Assembly (NCBI RefSeq): GCF_013394795.1
Contig: NZ_JABXYU010000001.1
Coordinates: forward strand, 496,001 to 560,000
Source of the DNA: Leptotrichia sp. oral taxon 223
GTDB lineage: Bacteria > Fusobacteriota > Fusobacteriia > Fusobacteriales > Leptotrichiaceae
Direction of reading: 5' to 3'
Length of the DNA: 64,000 nt
This document shows positions 47,997 through 56,662 of this stretch, piece by piece (the stretch's first letter is position 1; each line of letters opens with the position of its first letter). The notes below the pieces were generated by a model. That model saw only the letters and a program-made list of their open reading frames with translations, did not search any database and was not told the origin of the DNA. Made by a program: the position numbers and the translations under genes.

Positions 47997-48243
47997 TCAA
48001 ATCCTCCATCAAATCATCTATACTGTCAAAAGTTTTGCTTAATCCAACACCTTTCTCAACTTCATCCAAAACTTTTCTAGTTTCCTTATTCGGCACTTTC
48101 AATTCAAACGGAATCCCTTGCTCCAAAATACACTTCTTCAAAAATAAATTCATAGCCGTACTCATATTAAGCCCCATTTTTTTAAATAATGTTTCCGCTT
48201 CCTTTTTCACATTTTCATCAACTCTCGCTGTTACTGTAGCCAT
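47989..48243 (-). CDS. dinJ: DinJ/RelB-type antitoxin
   Basis: The 84-residue protein opens with a ribbon-helix-helix region (MATVTARVDENVKKEAETLFKKMGLN) and MSTAMNLFLKKCI, matching DinJ/RelB antitoxins; the C-terminal half wraps the toxin. The start is ATG 48241-48243, eight bases after GGAG; a GTG three codons earlier is rejected. It binds and neutralises YafQ and probably represses its own promoter. The promoter with small inverted repeats is directly upstream. Confidence 0.92.
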   Translation of the reverse strand: MATVTARVDENVKKEAETLFKKMGLNMSTAMNLFLKKCILEQGIPFELKVPNKETRKVLDEVEKGVGLSKTFDSIDDLMEDLNA

Positions 48244-48282
48244 TTTTACCACTCCTTTGTAATACTTTTGTTATACAATGTA

Positions 48283-48311
48283 ATTATATTACTAAATGGT
48301 GTAAAAATCAA
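48283..48311 (-). promoter_or_regulatory. Promoter and possible operator of dinJ-yafQ
   Basis: Minus strand: TTGATT (48306-48311), 17 bases, TATAAT (48283-48288). GTAAT-ATA-ATTAC overlaps the -10 and TTGT-ATA-ACAA follows; both are inverted repeats that could bind the antitoxin. Confidence 0.65.
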
Positions 48312-48348
48312 TATTTTAATTAACTTTTTCAAAAAAAATTTACTTTTT

Positions 48349-48798
48349 TCATTTTTTAAAATCTATTAATCTATTTTCTATCAAATAATTTATATTTTCA
48401 ACTACCCAGTTTTTATTAAATCTATAAAAAATATCAATTCTAAAAGCTTTACTTTCATTATCTAATTTAAAATATAATTTATATCTCATTATTTTTTTTA
48501 CTAATTTTAAAATCTTTACTTTTTCCCGAGGGATTATTTTCCTCATTTTACCTATATTTGAAAGTTGTATTCCTGAAGGTATTTTTAATGTTACATCACA
48601 AGAAAATATTTCTATATTGTCTTTCTTAAACAAAATTATAATACTTTCTCTTAAATCCTCGTTAACATCATAAATAAGTTTTTTATCAAAACGCATTTTT
48701 TTTTCAGGAAAAAAACACAAATAATTTCTGTCATACTCAATATTATTTTCATTAAAATAATTTTCTATTATTTTATTCCATTCTTTGATAGTTCGCAT
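48349..48798 (-). CDS. Hypothetical protein, paralogue of the 50268 gene (149 aa)
   Basis: Soluble, basic, 149 residues. Its N-terminus, IENYFNENNIEYDRNYLCFFPEKKMRF, aligns with VEEYFKQNGIEYDKNCIYGIKRERNLN in the gene at 50268, and the C-termini also correspond (NWVVENINYLIENRLI and AWWIQNRNNLIENGYF). The two are diverged paralogues, and a third truncated copy lies at 51630. Function unknown. The alternating hydrophobic strands in the middle suggest a membrane-associated or PH-like fold, but this is only an impression. Confidence 0.6.
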   Translation of the reverse strand: MRTIKEWNKIIENYFNENNIEYDRNYLCFFPEKKMRFDKKLIYDVNEDLRESIIILFKKDNIEIFSCDVTLKIPSGIQLSNIGKMRKIIPREKVKILKLVKKIMRYKLYFKLDNESKAFRIDIFYRFNKNWVVENINYLIENRLIDFKK

Positions 48799-48849
48799 AA
48801 TTTTTATCTCCTAGTCATCTGAAAATTTTTTGCTAAATCCAAGCATACT

Positions 48850-49090
48850 TCAACTCATAACACTTTCTATAATAATTCCCTTTAACTGAACTTTCAAGAT
48901 TTTTATTTCTTCTAAAATTTCGTTTGCAATTTTTTTTGTAAAACTGATAAGATCTCTTACACCAGCCACTCCTTCTCCAGCTGACCAATTCTCCATTTTT
49001 TACAAATACATCAAATGGTAAATCTTTTGAACTTATTTTAGAAAGTTTTTCTTTTTCTCGCTTTTTATACTCAATTCCTTTTGACCACAT
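48850..49090 (-). pseudogene. Small hypothetical gene, apparent frameshift
   Basis: From ATG 49090 the frame reads sensibly to FDVFVKNGE. It then gives an implausible Arg/Cys/Lys-rich stretch (SWRRSGWCKRSYQFYKK...). One frame over, from 48996, the DNA encodes an ordinary helical sequence, NWSAGEGVAGVRDLISFTK, ending IIIESVMS at 48850. The two join naturally as KNGENWSAGEG if one base is removed near 48995. The ATG at 48996 has no ribosome binding site of its own. This is either a frameshifted gene of about 80 codons or a sequencing error. No family recognised. Confidence 0.55.
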
Positions 49091-49210
49091 AGACGCCTCC
49101 TTTTTTTCAGATTATATCAAAAACTTGAAATTTATTTTCTAACTCGTATCTTCTACCTTTACATCCACAATTTTTCATTTTCAATCAAATTTCTAAAATT
49201 AAATTATCTG

Positions 49211-50245
49211 CTATTTAACAATATTTTTTGAAATTTTTTCCAAATCCTCTGCTGTAAACTGAATATTAGTTTTCGCCCCTGTATCAGCTAAGATTTTCTG
49301 TGCAATCATTGTTGTCAATGGATAAATGATGTTAAAATGGTTTCCACCAGTTATTTCATATGATTTAAATGGAAGTTGATATTTATCTGCAACTTTTTGC
49401 ATAACTCTATAAACTGGCTGACTGTCATCTTTTCCCTCAAAATGAAATGTTGGAGCTGTGATTGAACGCATATATCTTAATGATGAACGAACCGCTATTT
49501 CTCTAGGGTTTGTTCTATCAAATGGAGGATTCATTCCAGCGTAGTCATATTTTTCTAATGACATAAGTTCTGTTGCCGCTCCCATTGCAAAAACTGCTCT
49601 AAATCCTTTTGAATATTCACTTAATAAGACTGCTTTTGTCCCACCTGTACTATGCCCAACAAGATAAATTCTATTTGGATCAACATAAGGCAGTGAAGCG
49701 ACGTACTTCCTAGCTTCTTCTAAATCTTCAATTTCTCCATAAAACATCTCAAATTTACCAGGATTGTTATTTTCAGCACGTGCACTTGGGACAAATAGAA
49801 CAAATTCATCTCTTTTAAATGCATCTGCTCTTTGATAATTATCTTTTGGAGCCTCTTTTCCCCAGATTTCCATTGTTCCACCAAATCCACCATTTAAATA
49901 CATTATTACCGGATACTTTTTACCATCATTTTTGGGTGTGATATATCCTTCCATTTCTCCAATTTTGGTTGGATATTTTACTAATTCCACTCCGCTATCT
50001 TTAGGTGGTGTAGCCAATTTTCCGTCTGGTTCAAATTCCGACTGCCCTTCAATCAAAGTTGTCTTAAAATTTTTATGTGCTTCTTCCAAAGTTTCACCAT
50101 ATATTTCAACTCCAAAACTATCATCAATTTCTTTACTTTCAATTTTTTTAATATTTTCTGTTTTATCTTGTAAATTTGAATTTTTACTTCCACAAGATAC
50201 TACAAAAGTTGCTAAAATTAGCAATAAAAGTAATATTTTTTTCAT
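49211..50245 (-). CDS. Alpha/beta-hydrolase lipoprotein
   Basis: A lipoprotein signal (KKILLLLLILATFVVSCGS) precedes a hydrolase domain with the oxyanion region YLNGGFGG, nucleophile elbow GHSTGG and a late GGNHFN histidine. An Asp in EGKDDSQPVY completes a likely Ser-Asp-His triad. It resembles dienelactone-hydrolase or prolyl-oligopeptidase-like esterases. It is predicted to be lipid-anchored and to face the periplasm; the substrate is unknown. AAGGTGA precedes the ATG. It follows the hypothetical gene at 50268 by 22 bases. Confidence 0.83.
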   Translation of the reverse strand: MKKILLLLLILATFVVSCGSKNSNLQDKTENIKKIESKEIDDSFGVEIYGETLEEAHKNFKTTLIEGQSEFEPDGKLATPPKDSGVELVKYPTKIGEMEGYITPKNDGKKYPVIMYLNGGFGGTMEIWGKEAPKDNYQRADAFKRDEFVLFVPSARAENNNPGKFEMFYGEIEDLEEARKYVASLPYVDPNRIYLVGHSTGGTKAVLLSEYSKGFRAVFAMGAATELMSLEKYDYAGMNPPFDRTNPREIAVRSSLRYMRSITAPTFHFEGKDDSQPVYRVMQKVADKYQLPFKSYEITGGNHFNIIYPLTTMIAQKILADTGAKTNIQFTAEDLEKISKNIVK

Positions 50246-50267
50246 AAAATCACCTTTCTTTTTTTAT

Positions 50268-50738
50268 TTATTGTTCCAATATTCTTCTTTTGTCCACTCT
50301 TTCAGCCAATTTTTCAAAGTATCCATTTTCAATCAAGTTATTTCTATTTTGTATCCACCACGCCTTCCCATTGATTTGAGCAAAGTTTATTACTTCTTTT
50401 TTTATTTTATCTCCTACCCTTACTACTATTGTCAATTTATAATTTAAAATTCCCTTTTTCAAATCAATTTTTTCTATATCCTCAACATCTATCCTTGTCA
50501 AAAATTCTTTAATTCCCCCGAGCATTCCAACTGCAAAAAACAATATCTCATTTTCATTAAATAGTATATAGCACGGTTTCATCCCCGTTTTCATCAATAA
50601 TCCAATAAGTCCCATCATCAAAAATGAATTCAAATTTCTTTCCCTTTTAATACCATAAATACAATTTTTATCATATTCTATCCCATTTTGCTTGAAATAT
50701 TCTTCTACTTTCAACTGTTCTTTTGATTTTTCTGCCAT
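50268..50738 (-). CDS. Hypothetical protein (156 aa), full-length paralogue
   Basis: Residues 1-30 (EQLKVEEYFKQNGIEYDKN) match the diverged gene at 48349 and the truncated copy at 51630. A hydrophobic stretch (FLMMGLIGLLMKTG, then ILFFAVGMLGG) lies in the middle, and the end has AWWIQNRNNLIENGYF. It may be membrane-associated. It stands upstream of the alpha/beta-hydrolase lipoprotein gene. Function unknown. Confidence 0.65.
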   Translation of the reverse strand: MAEKSKEQLKVEEYFKQNGIEYDKNCIYGIKRERNLNSFLMMGLIGLLMKTGMKPCYILFNENEILFFAVGMLGGIKEFLTRIDVEDIEKIDLKKGILNYKLTIVVRVGDKIKKEVINFAQINGKAWWIQNRNNLIENGYFEKLAERVDKRRILEQ

Positions 50739-51188
50739 CTTTTAAATTTTCCTTTCTAATTTTTATTCTATTATTTCAATAAACAACTTCCTTCTCAACA
50801 ACATCATTAATCTTTTTAGTCAATTTCCCATCCTCATCATAAAATTCATCATAATATAAGTTTTTCAAAAAGACATATGCAATAAATAGTTTCTATTATA
50901 TTTTTCACTTATATTTTTTAAATTTTGTGAATTAAGTTGAAATCCCATATAGGATTAACATATTCTTTTTAGATTTTTTATCTACTACATAATGCTATAA
51001 AAATATAAATAAAATAGTTATTAAATAGTACCAATCCAAAAAATGTAATGTTTTAAATGTTTTATTTGTATATATATTTAAAAATATATGAGCTTATAAA
51101 TAATCAATACTAAAAATCAATTTTTTTATACGTATTTTTTACTTTAAATTCCAATTTGACGCAATGTAGATTATCCTCATTTTACATA
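50739..51188. other. Gene-poor stretch with one short coding relic
   Basis: Only a C-terminal relic is seen. On the minus strand 50776-50889 reads LFIAYVFLKNLYYDEFYDE and on to VVEKEVVY-stop with ordinary codons but no start or ribosome binding site. The rest (50890-51188) is AT-rich with no supported gene or hairpin. Confidence 0.4.
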
Positions 51189-51563
51189 CTACATCTGAAA
51201 TGCCGTTATCCAAAAACATATTCCGGCTATAAGCGAAAGCGGAGTCATAACATATTTTTCTTTCCTACTTTTTGAAATCATGTTCATAATAGTATTCAAA
51301 GATAGATAAGCGGCAAAAAAGAAACAAATATATTTAGTAACCTTAAAAGACAGCCACAAAGAAATAAAACCTCCAGCTTGCAAAATAATTATCATTGCAA
51401 AAATTTGGATAGCCACTGAAATGACTGCCATAACTCTAAATTTCTTAGGTAAGATTTTATGTTGTCCACCCATTGTAAATTCGCCCAGAGGCAAACCGCA
51501 GGCAACAAGAACTGTCATAATTACTATAACTCCAAATAATACTGCACCTAATATTGAAAACAT
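51189..51563 (-). CDS. Small integral membrane protein (124 aa)
   Basis: Four hydrophobic segments cover most of the 124 residues (GAVLFGVIVIMTVLVACGLPLG, then VMAVISVAIQIFAMIIILQAGG, then ICFFFAAYLSLNTIM, then LIAGICFWITAF). The loop GLPLGEFTMGGQHKILPKK and the late SRKEKYVMTPLSLIAG recall a small conserved membrane family of unknown function seen in Firmicutes. GGGAGAAT precedes the ATG. It stands alone between leuD and the hypothetical gene. Confidence 0.7.
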   Translation of the reverse strand: MFSILGAVLFGVIVIMTVLVACGLPLGEFTMGGQHKILPKKFRVMAVISVAIQIFAMIIILQAGGFISLWLSFKVTKYICFFFAAYLSLNTIMNMISKSRKEKYVMTPLSLIAGICFWITAFQM

Positions 51564-51629
51564 AAATCAATATTCTCCCTTCGCAAAATACAAAAAATTT
51601 CAGTTACAAATTCAAAATTTCTTTCTTTT

Positions 51630-51726
51630 TTAATTAGTACCATAAACAAAATTTTTATCATACTCTATCCCATTTTGTTTAAAATATTCTTCCATTTTTA
51701 ATTGTTCTTTCGATTTTTCTGGTCAT
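51630..51726 (-). pseudogene. Truncated duplicate of the 50268 gene start
   Basis: Minus strand: after ATG 51724-51726 and one extra base, the DNA encodes EKSKEQLKMEEYFKQNGIEY and then DKNFVYGTN-stop, a near copy of the first 30 residues of the gene at 50268. Nothing of the rest remains. It is a relic of a local duplication, about 1 kb upstream of the intact copy. Confidence 0.75.
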
Positions 51727-51764
51727 TTTTAAAATCTTCCTTTTCACAAATTAAGTTATTCAGA

Positions 51765-52340
51765 TTATCTACGTTTCTCCTCATACTTCCTAATCTCATC
51801 TTCATGTTCCAATGTCAACCCAATCGAGTCAAGCCCTTTCAATAATCTTTGTTTCCAGCTTTCTTCCAGCTCAAAAACATATTCTTTCCCATTCGCAATC
51901 AATTTGTTGTTTTCTAAATCAACTGTTACCTTCGCATCTCCAGGCAATTTTGATAATTCGATTCTGTCTGCTTCTGGCAAAGTTATTGGCAAATGCCCAT
52001 TGTTTAACCAGTTCATGTAGAAAATTCCTGAATATCCTCCAGCCACAATAACGTGAAAACCATAATCCTGCAATGCCCAAGCCGCATGCTCCCTACTTGA
52101 ACCACAACCAAAGTTATCTCCTGTAATCAAAATTGTCCCATTTTTGTATTCTGGCTTATTTAAGTTAAAATCCATATTGTCAGACCCATCTTCGTTGTAT
52201 CTCCACTCATCGAAAACATGTATTCCAAATCCTGTTTTTTCGATACTTTTTAAATATTGTTTCGGAATTAATTGATCCGTATCTATGTTGTCATTCATTA
52301 TTGGAACGATTGTTCCTTCATATTTTGTAAATGGTTTCAT
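51765..52340 (-). CDS. leuD: 3-isopropylmalate dehydratase small subunit
   Basis: The 191-residue protein has the swivelling-domain signature NDNIDTDQLIPKQYL near the start, and GDNFGCGSSREHAAWAL. It pairs with LeuC to isomerise 2-isopropylmalate to 3-isopropylmalate. It follows leuC with only an 82-residue gene between, so leuC-X-leuD is likely one transcript. Length fits the family. Confidence 0.96.
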   Translation of the reverse strand: MKPFTKYEGTIVPIMNDNIDTDQLIPKQYLKSIEKTGFGIHVFDEWRYNEDGSDNMDFNLNKPEYKNGTILITGDNFGCGSSREHAAWALQDYGFHVIVAGGYSGIFYMNWLNNGHLPITLPEADRIELSKLPGDAKVTVDLENNKLIANGKEYVFELEESWKQRLLKGLDSIGLTLEHEDEIRKYEEKRR

Positions 52341-52384
52341 ATTTTATTCTCCTTCATTTTTTTGTATAAAAATCCCATTTTTAA

Positions 52385-52633
52385 CTACTTTTTAAAAGGA
52401 TTTTTCAATTTGTCTTTTATCCCTTTTTTGATTAAATTAAAGACACAATCAAAAATATTGTTTGCTTCAGTTTCACCAATATTTAACTCTTTTACATAAC
52501 GACTTACAACTTGCTCTTTTCCTTTTTGCCCTATTTCTGAGCAACTTTCAAAAATATTTATAACTTTCTGAGAAAAATTTTCATCATATCCAAATTGTTG
52601 TTGCACTTCCTTAATCATTTCATTTTTATTCAT
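52385..52633 (-). CDS. Small hypothetical protein between leuC and leuD (82 aa)
   Basis: Soluble, helical and charged: MNKNEMIKEVQQQFGYDENFSQ... then KGKEQVVSRYVKELNIGETEANNIF. No signal or membrane segment. AGGTAAAT precedes ATG. It sits 54 bases after leuC and 44 before leuD, so it must ride on their transcript. The pattern (short, helical, ending in a basic NPFKK tail) recalls small conserved proteins of Firmicutes, but I cannot name a function. Placement inside leuCD is unusual. Confidence 0.6.
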   Translation of the reverse strand: MNKNEMIKEVQQQFGYDENFSQKVINIFESCSEIGQKGKEQVVSRYVKELNIGETEANNIFDCVFNLIKKGIKDKLKNPFKK

Positions 52634-52687
52634 TTTATTTACCTCTTTTTATTTTGTATAAATTATTTAAAATTCTTTAACATCAAA

Positions 52688-54106
52688 TTATTTCACTTCA
52701 TCCAATTCCCTTACATCCACAAATTTCCCATAAATTGCAGCAGCAGCAGCCATCGCAGGACTTACCAGATGAGTTCTTGCACCTTTTCCTTGCCGTCCTT
52801 CAAAGTTTCTGTTAGAAGTTGAGGCACAATGCTCTCCAGCTGGTATCAAATCAGGATTCATTCCAAGACAAGTGGAACATCCAGCTTCTCTCCATTCAAA
52901 TCCCGCATCTTTTAATATCTGTGCAATTCCATTTTCTTCAGCAGCCTTTTTTACAACTTGTGAGCCAGGAACTACAACTGCTGTAATATTTGGTGCAACT
53001 TTCTTTCCTTTTACAATTTTTGCGACAATTTCCAGATCGCTCAATCTTCCATTTGTACAAGATCCTATAAATACGTGCTTTAAAGGTATGTCAAATGGAG
53101 TTTGTCCCGGTTTTAAGCCCATGTATTCGTATGCTTTTTCATCATTGTGATCTCTGATTTCTGGAAATTTTTCAGTAACATTAATTCCCATTTCAGGATT
53201 TGTTCCCCAAGTAACTTGTGGCTCAAGGTTTGAAACATCAACTTTTATGTATTTGTCAAACGCATCTACAGAATCTGTGTACAATTCTTTCCATTCAGCC
53301 ACTTTTTTATCGAATTCTTCGCCTTTTGGAGCAAATCTTCTTCCTCTTACATATTCAAAAGTAGTTTCGTCAGGTGCGATAATTCCTGACTTTCCTCCTC
53401 CTTCAATTGCCATATTACAAATTGTCATTCTTTCTTCCATCGAAAGTCCTCTTATTGTATCTCCAAAAAACTCAAATGCATAACCATTTCCAAGCCCAAT
53501 TCCGTAAGTCTTGATTATATGAAGAATTATATCTTTCGCATAAACACCTTTTTGCAATTTTCCAGTAATTTCAATTCCCATTGTTTTTAGTTTCTTTTGC
53601 CAAATTGTCTGTGTAGCCAAAACATGTTCCACTTCACTCGTACCAATTCCAAATGCCAAAGCTCCAAAAGCTCCGTGAGTCGCAGTGTGGCTATCTCCAC
53701 AAACTACAGTTTTTCCAGGCTGTGTCAACCCTTGCTCAGGCCCCACCATATGCACAATTCCATTATTTTCATCAAACATATCCACAAGTTCAATCCCAAA
53801 TTCTTTGCAATTAGCTGCCAACGCATCTAACTGTGCCTTTGAAACTTTATCTTTAATATTCATTCTGTCAGCCATAATTGTTGGCGTATTATGATCCATT
53901 GTTCCAAATGTCAAGTCAGGTCTTCTAACTTTTCTTCCCGCAAGTCTTAATCCCGAAAACGCCTGTGGCGAAGTAACTTCGTGAATCAAGTGCAAATCAA
54001 TATACAAAAGTTGTGCTTCTCCAGGCTTTCCCGTAATCACATGTTTTTCCCAAACTTTATCAAACAAAGTTTTTGGTTTTTTCTCTTTATTTTTAATTTC
54101 TGACAT
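52688..54106 (-). CDS. leuC: 3-isopropylmalate dehydratase large subunit
   Basis: The 472-residue protein is the bacterial LeuC type: [21 protein letters not shown] near the middle, GSCTNGR and the [4Fe-4S] ligands in [12 protein letters not shown], with a third Cys in the SCTNGR segment. It provides the iron-sulfur aconitase-like active site for the isopropylmalate isomerase with LeuD. GGAGGAG precedes the ATG. It is the first gene of leuC-X-leuD, separated from leuA by about 5.6 kb of other genes. Confidence 0.96.
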   Translation of the reverse strand: MSEIKNKEKKPKTLFDKVWEKHVITGKPGEAQLLYIDLHLIHEVTSPQAFSGLRLAGRKVRRPDLTFGTMDHNTPTIMADRMNIKDKVSKAQLDALAANCKEFGIELVDMFDENNGIVHMVGPEQGLTQPGKTVVCGDSHTATHGAFGALAFGIGTSEVEHVLATQTIWQKKLKTMGIEITGKLQKGVYAKDIILHIIKTYGIGLGNGYAFEFFGDTIRGLSMEERMTICNMAIEGGGKSGIIAPDETTFEYVRGRRFAPKGEEFDKKVAEWKELYTDSVDAFDKYIKVDVSNLEPQVTWGTNPEMGINVTEKFPEIRDHNDEKAYEYMGLKPGQTPFDIPLKHVFIGSCTNGRLSDLEIVAKIVKGKKVAPNITAVVVPGSQVVKKAAEENGIAQILKDAGFEWREAGCSTCLGMNPDLIPAGEHCASTSNRNFEGRQGKGARTHLVSPAMAAAAAIYGKFVDVRELDEVK

Positions 54107-54250
54107 TTTTTCTCCTCCGATTTTCTCTCCAAATTTTTGTCTCTAAATTCTTAATTAATTTACTTAATTTATGTATTTATCAAATTTTTCAACTACTTTT
54201 AAAATATAAAAATACATTATCGAATCTTTTTTGCTAAATAGCTGATACTC

Positions 54251-54637
54251 CTACTCTGTAATTTCTATTAAATTTCCATCAACATCTTCCACAACGCTTT
54301 CGTAATACCCATCTCCCGTTGTTCTTGGCCCACTCAAGCACTTAAATCCATCATTAGTAAGTTTTTTTGTCAAACTGTCTACATTTTTTGCATCTCCTAC
54401 ACTAAATGCAATATGAATAAATCCCATATTCATAATTTTATCCTCTCTATCAGTCAATTCTGGTCTTGACATAATTTCTAATCTCACATCACTGTTAGGA
54501 AAGCTCAAAAAATATGTTTGTAATCCCGTTTTAAGATTACGGTACTTATTATTTGCCTTTGCATTAAAATATTTTTCATAAAATTCTCTTGATTTTTCTA
54601 AATCCTTTACATAAAGTGCCACATGATTAATTTTCAT
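54251..54637 (-). CDS. VOC/glyoxalase-family protein
   Basis: The 128-residue protein shows the vicinal-oxygen-chelate pattern: INHVALYVKDLEKSREFYEKYF at the start, metal ligands His and Glu around LRLEIMSR and FIHIAFSV, and the closing ESVVEDVDGNLIEITE. It is a metal-dependent lyase or dioxygenase-like fold, most often annotated as lactoylglutathione lyase-like, but the reaction is not certain. It follows the truncated Fic gene and precedes leuC on the same strand. Confidence 0.88.
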   Translation of the reverse strand: MKINHVALYVKDLEKSREFYEKYFNAKANNKYRNLKTGLQTYFLSFPNSDVRLEIMSRPELTDREDKIMNMGFIHIAFSVGDAKNVDSLTKKLTNDGFKCLSGPRTTGDGYYESVVEDVDGNLIEITE

Positions 54638-54657
54638 TTTAATCCTCCTAAATTTTT

Positions 54658-54921
54658 TTATTCTAAATTTATATTTTTAATCACATAAATATCCAATTTT
54701 TGGTCATTCGCAAGTTCAGTCAACATATAGTCAATTGCCTTTTTGTGATTCAAAACTTCAAAAACTTCATGAATACTCTTACCCCCAGGTAGCGTACTAT
54801 CTAAAATAATCGTAGCAGTTTCATTTAGTGTCAATGTATTTCCTTCAATCGCATTTGAATGATGCGTCATTCTTACTGATAAATCTAAAAAATATTCATA
54901 ATTTATATCTTTTATATCCAT
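54658..54921 (-). pseudogene. Truncated Fic-family protein (N-terminus only)
   Basis: The 87 residues hold the Fic N-terminal inhibitory motif (MTHHSNAIEGNTLTLNETATIIL, an S/T-xxx-E-G/N type) and the start of the Fic domain (GKSIHEVFEVLNHKKAIDYML). The frame ends after VIKNINLE, well before the catalytic HxFxxGNGR loop, and the following DNA has no continuation. It cannot AMPylate. It lies between the DUF1963 and VOC genes as a relic of a toxin or regulator gene. Confidence 0.75.
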
Positions 54922-54957
54922 TTTCCCAACTTTCTATTTTCCATCTATCCAATAAAA

Positions 54958-55797
54958 TCAATAACAATCCCAATTATAAAAAACATCTGAAAAGTCCCTA
55001 TTTTTCAACTTTTCACGATTTATAAAGAAATTCATCACTCCACAATCTCCAATCATTATTTCTTTTCCACTATTGACTTGAAATAACAATGTGTTATATT
55101 CATTCATTTCCTCACCTTTTCTTGGCTCAGATTGAGTGAAAAATGGAAATCCATTACATTTTGTTCCAATATTTTCTTCATAAAATTCATATCCATAAAT
55201 TTCTTCAACTTTTTCAGATAATTTATCTTTTTCATCAAATTTAAAATTTTCTTCTTCCCATACTTTTTCAAATAAAACATCTAAAAAGTCATAATCTAAA
55301 TTCTCTTTTTGTTTCCCCAAAGAAAATTCCATTTTGCAAGGATGATGTGCTATCAAAAAGTCCCATGCCGGATCATATTTATAAGGATTATACATTTTCT
55401 TAAACTCATCTTCCGAACAGTAATCTTCAATTTTCTCATAATAAATTACATCAAAACCATTCCGATTTGTATAGTCATCAAAATCCAATCCCATCAAGTC
55501 ATCTCCTAAAACCCAAAACTGCAAAATTCCTTCCTGCGGGAAATCTTCAAGCCCCTTCAAATTCTCACAATTTATCTGTGCAAGGAACATAAATTGTTGT
55601 CCTTTTGAATTTGTTGGAATTTTTCTCCCTTTTGGAATATACGGAATCCCTTCAATTTTGCTATCCGTTATTTTTATTTTTTTTGAAACATTGACTGAAG
55701 CATTTGCAACAATCATTTCTTTTGCTGTTTCATAATACTTTTTTTTAATTTTTTCAAAAATCTCTTTTGCCAACTTCTTTAATTCTTTATCTTCCAT
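54958..55797 (-). CDS. DUF1963 (YwqG-like) protein
   Basis: The 279-residue cytoplasmic protein carries the YwqG/DUF1963 pattern: a long strand-rich core with PKGRKIPTNSKGQQFMFLAQINC, then PQEGILQFWVLGDD and a C-terminal region with LLFQVNSGKEIMIGDCGVMNFFINREKL. The family is widespread but without a settled function. It is 19 bases upstream of nothing essential: the Fic relic follows it and the metallophosphoesterase gene precedes it in the same direction. Confidence 0.82.
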   Translation of the reverse strand: MEDKELKKLAKEIFEKIKKKYYETAKEMIVANASVNVSKKIKITDSKIEGIPYIPKGRKIPTNSKGQQFMFLAQINCENLKGLEDFPQEGILQFWVLGDDLMGLDFDDYTNRNGFDVIYYEKIEDYCSEDEFKKMYNPYKYDPAWDFLIAHHPCKMEFSLGKQKENLDYDFLDVLFEKVWEEENFKFDEKDKLSEKVEEIYGYEFYEENIGTKCNGFPFFTQSEPRKGEEMNEYNTLLFQVNSGKEIMIGDCGVMNFFINREKLKNRDFSDVFYNWDCY

Positions 55798-55816
55798 ATC
55801 GTACCTCTTTCAAATT

Positions 55817-56662
55817 TTAATTAATTCTCTTCAACTCAAAAATCACAATCTCAGGCTGTGCAAAAAACCTAATAAACATTTCAAGAAAGGCTCCTCCTAG
55901 CCCTGAGGTAATATAAATTTTATGTCCTCCGTACTCTTTCATTCCATAGCCATATTTCTTTTTATCTTTCACTGCCGACATAATGATTTTTCCAAAAAAA
56001 GTAACTTGTCCAGCATGACTGTGTCCCGCTAAAATCATATCAGTTTTTTCCTTTTCATCTTCTGACATCTGTTCAAAATATTCAGGATTGTGAGTCAAAA
56101 ACAATACAAAATCTTCTTTTTTTGTACCTTCAAGAGCCTTTTTCGCATCAGGCTTTCCGTGCCACAAGTCTGTTACTCCTGAAATATATATATTTTCATT
56201 GTTAATTGTTATTTTCCTATTTTCATTTACGAGCAGATTAAATCCAAGTTTTTTCATATTTTCAGCCGTTTCTTTTTCTCCTGGATACTCATGATTCCCA
56301 TAAATCGCATACACTCCAAGTTCTGGAATCTTTATATCCTTCGCATCCTCATAAAACTTAGGAATATTTTTCTCCCAAGTCGCATAATCTCCCCCCAGCA
56401 GTATCATATCCTTTTTCTGTGCATTAATCAGCTCAATCGCCTTTTTTTCTTGAACTCGATTAAACCGTGTCATCGTATCATATTGAAAATCCGCTACAAA
56501 CAGCACTCTTTTCCCATCAAATTCTTTTGGAATATCTTTCGATTTTATCTCAATCGTCTTAATTTTAATATGCCTATACTCATAATGAGCATCAATTAAA
56601 AATATCACAATTAATACTACAAAAACCAACAGAAATTTAATAATCCAACTTTTTGTCTTCAT
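55817..56662 (-). CDS. Membrane-anchored metallophosphoesterase (YkuE-like)
   Basis: An N-terminal membrane segment (IIKFLLVFVVLIVIFLIDA) is followed by the calcineurin-like catalytic motifs: VLFVADFQYD, LLGGDYA, GNHEYPGE, LTHNPEYF and GHSHAGQV. These bind two metals for phosphoester hydrolysis. Substrates in this family include membrane phospholipid- or UDP-linked esters, so this one is unproven. A second copy with its core deleted lies at 58485-58662. It overlaps the preceding membrane gene by about 25 bases. Confidence 0.88.
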   Translation of the reverse strand: MKTKSWIIKFLLVFVVLIVIFLIDAHYEYRHIKIKTIEIKSKDIPKEFDGKRVLFVADFQYDTMTRFNRVQEKKAIELINAQKKDMILLGGDYATWEKNIPKFYEDAKDIKIPELGVYAIYGNHEYPGEKETAENMKKLGFNLLVNENRKITINNENIYISGVTDLWHGKPDAKKALEGTKKEDFVLFLTHNPEYFEQMSEDEKEKTDMILAGHSHAGQVTFFGKIIMSAVKDKKKYGYGMKEYGGHKIYITSGLGGAFLEMFIRFFAQPEIVIFELKRIN

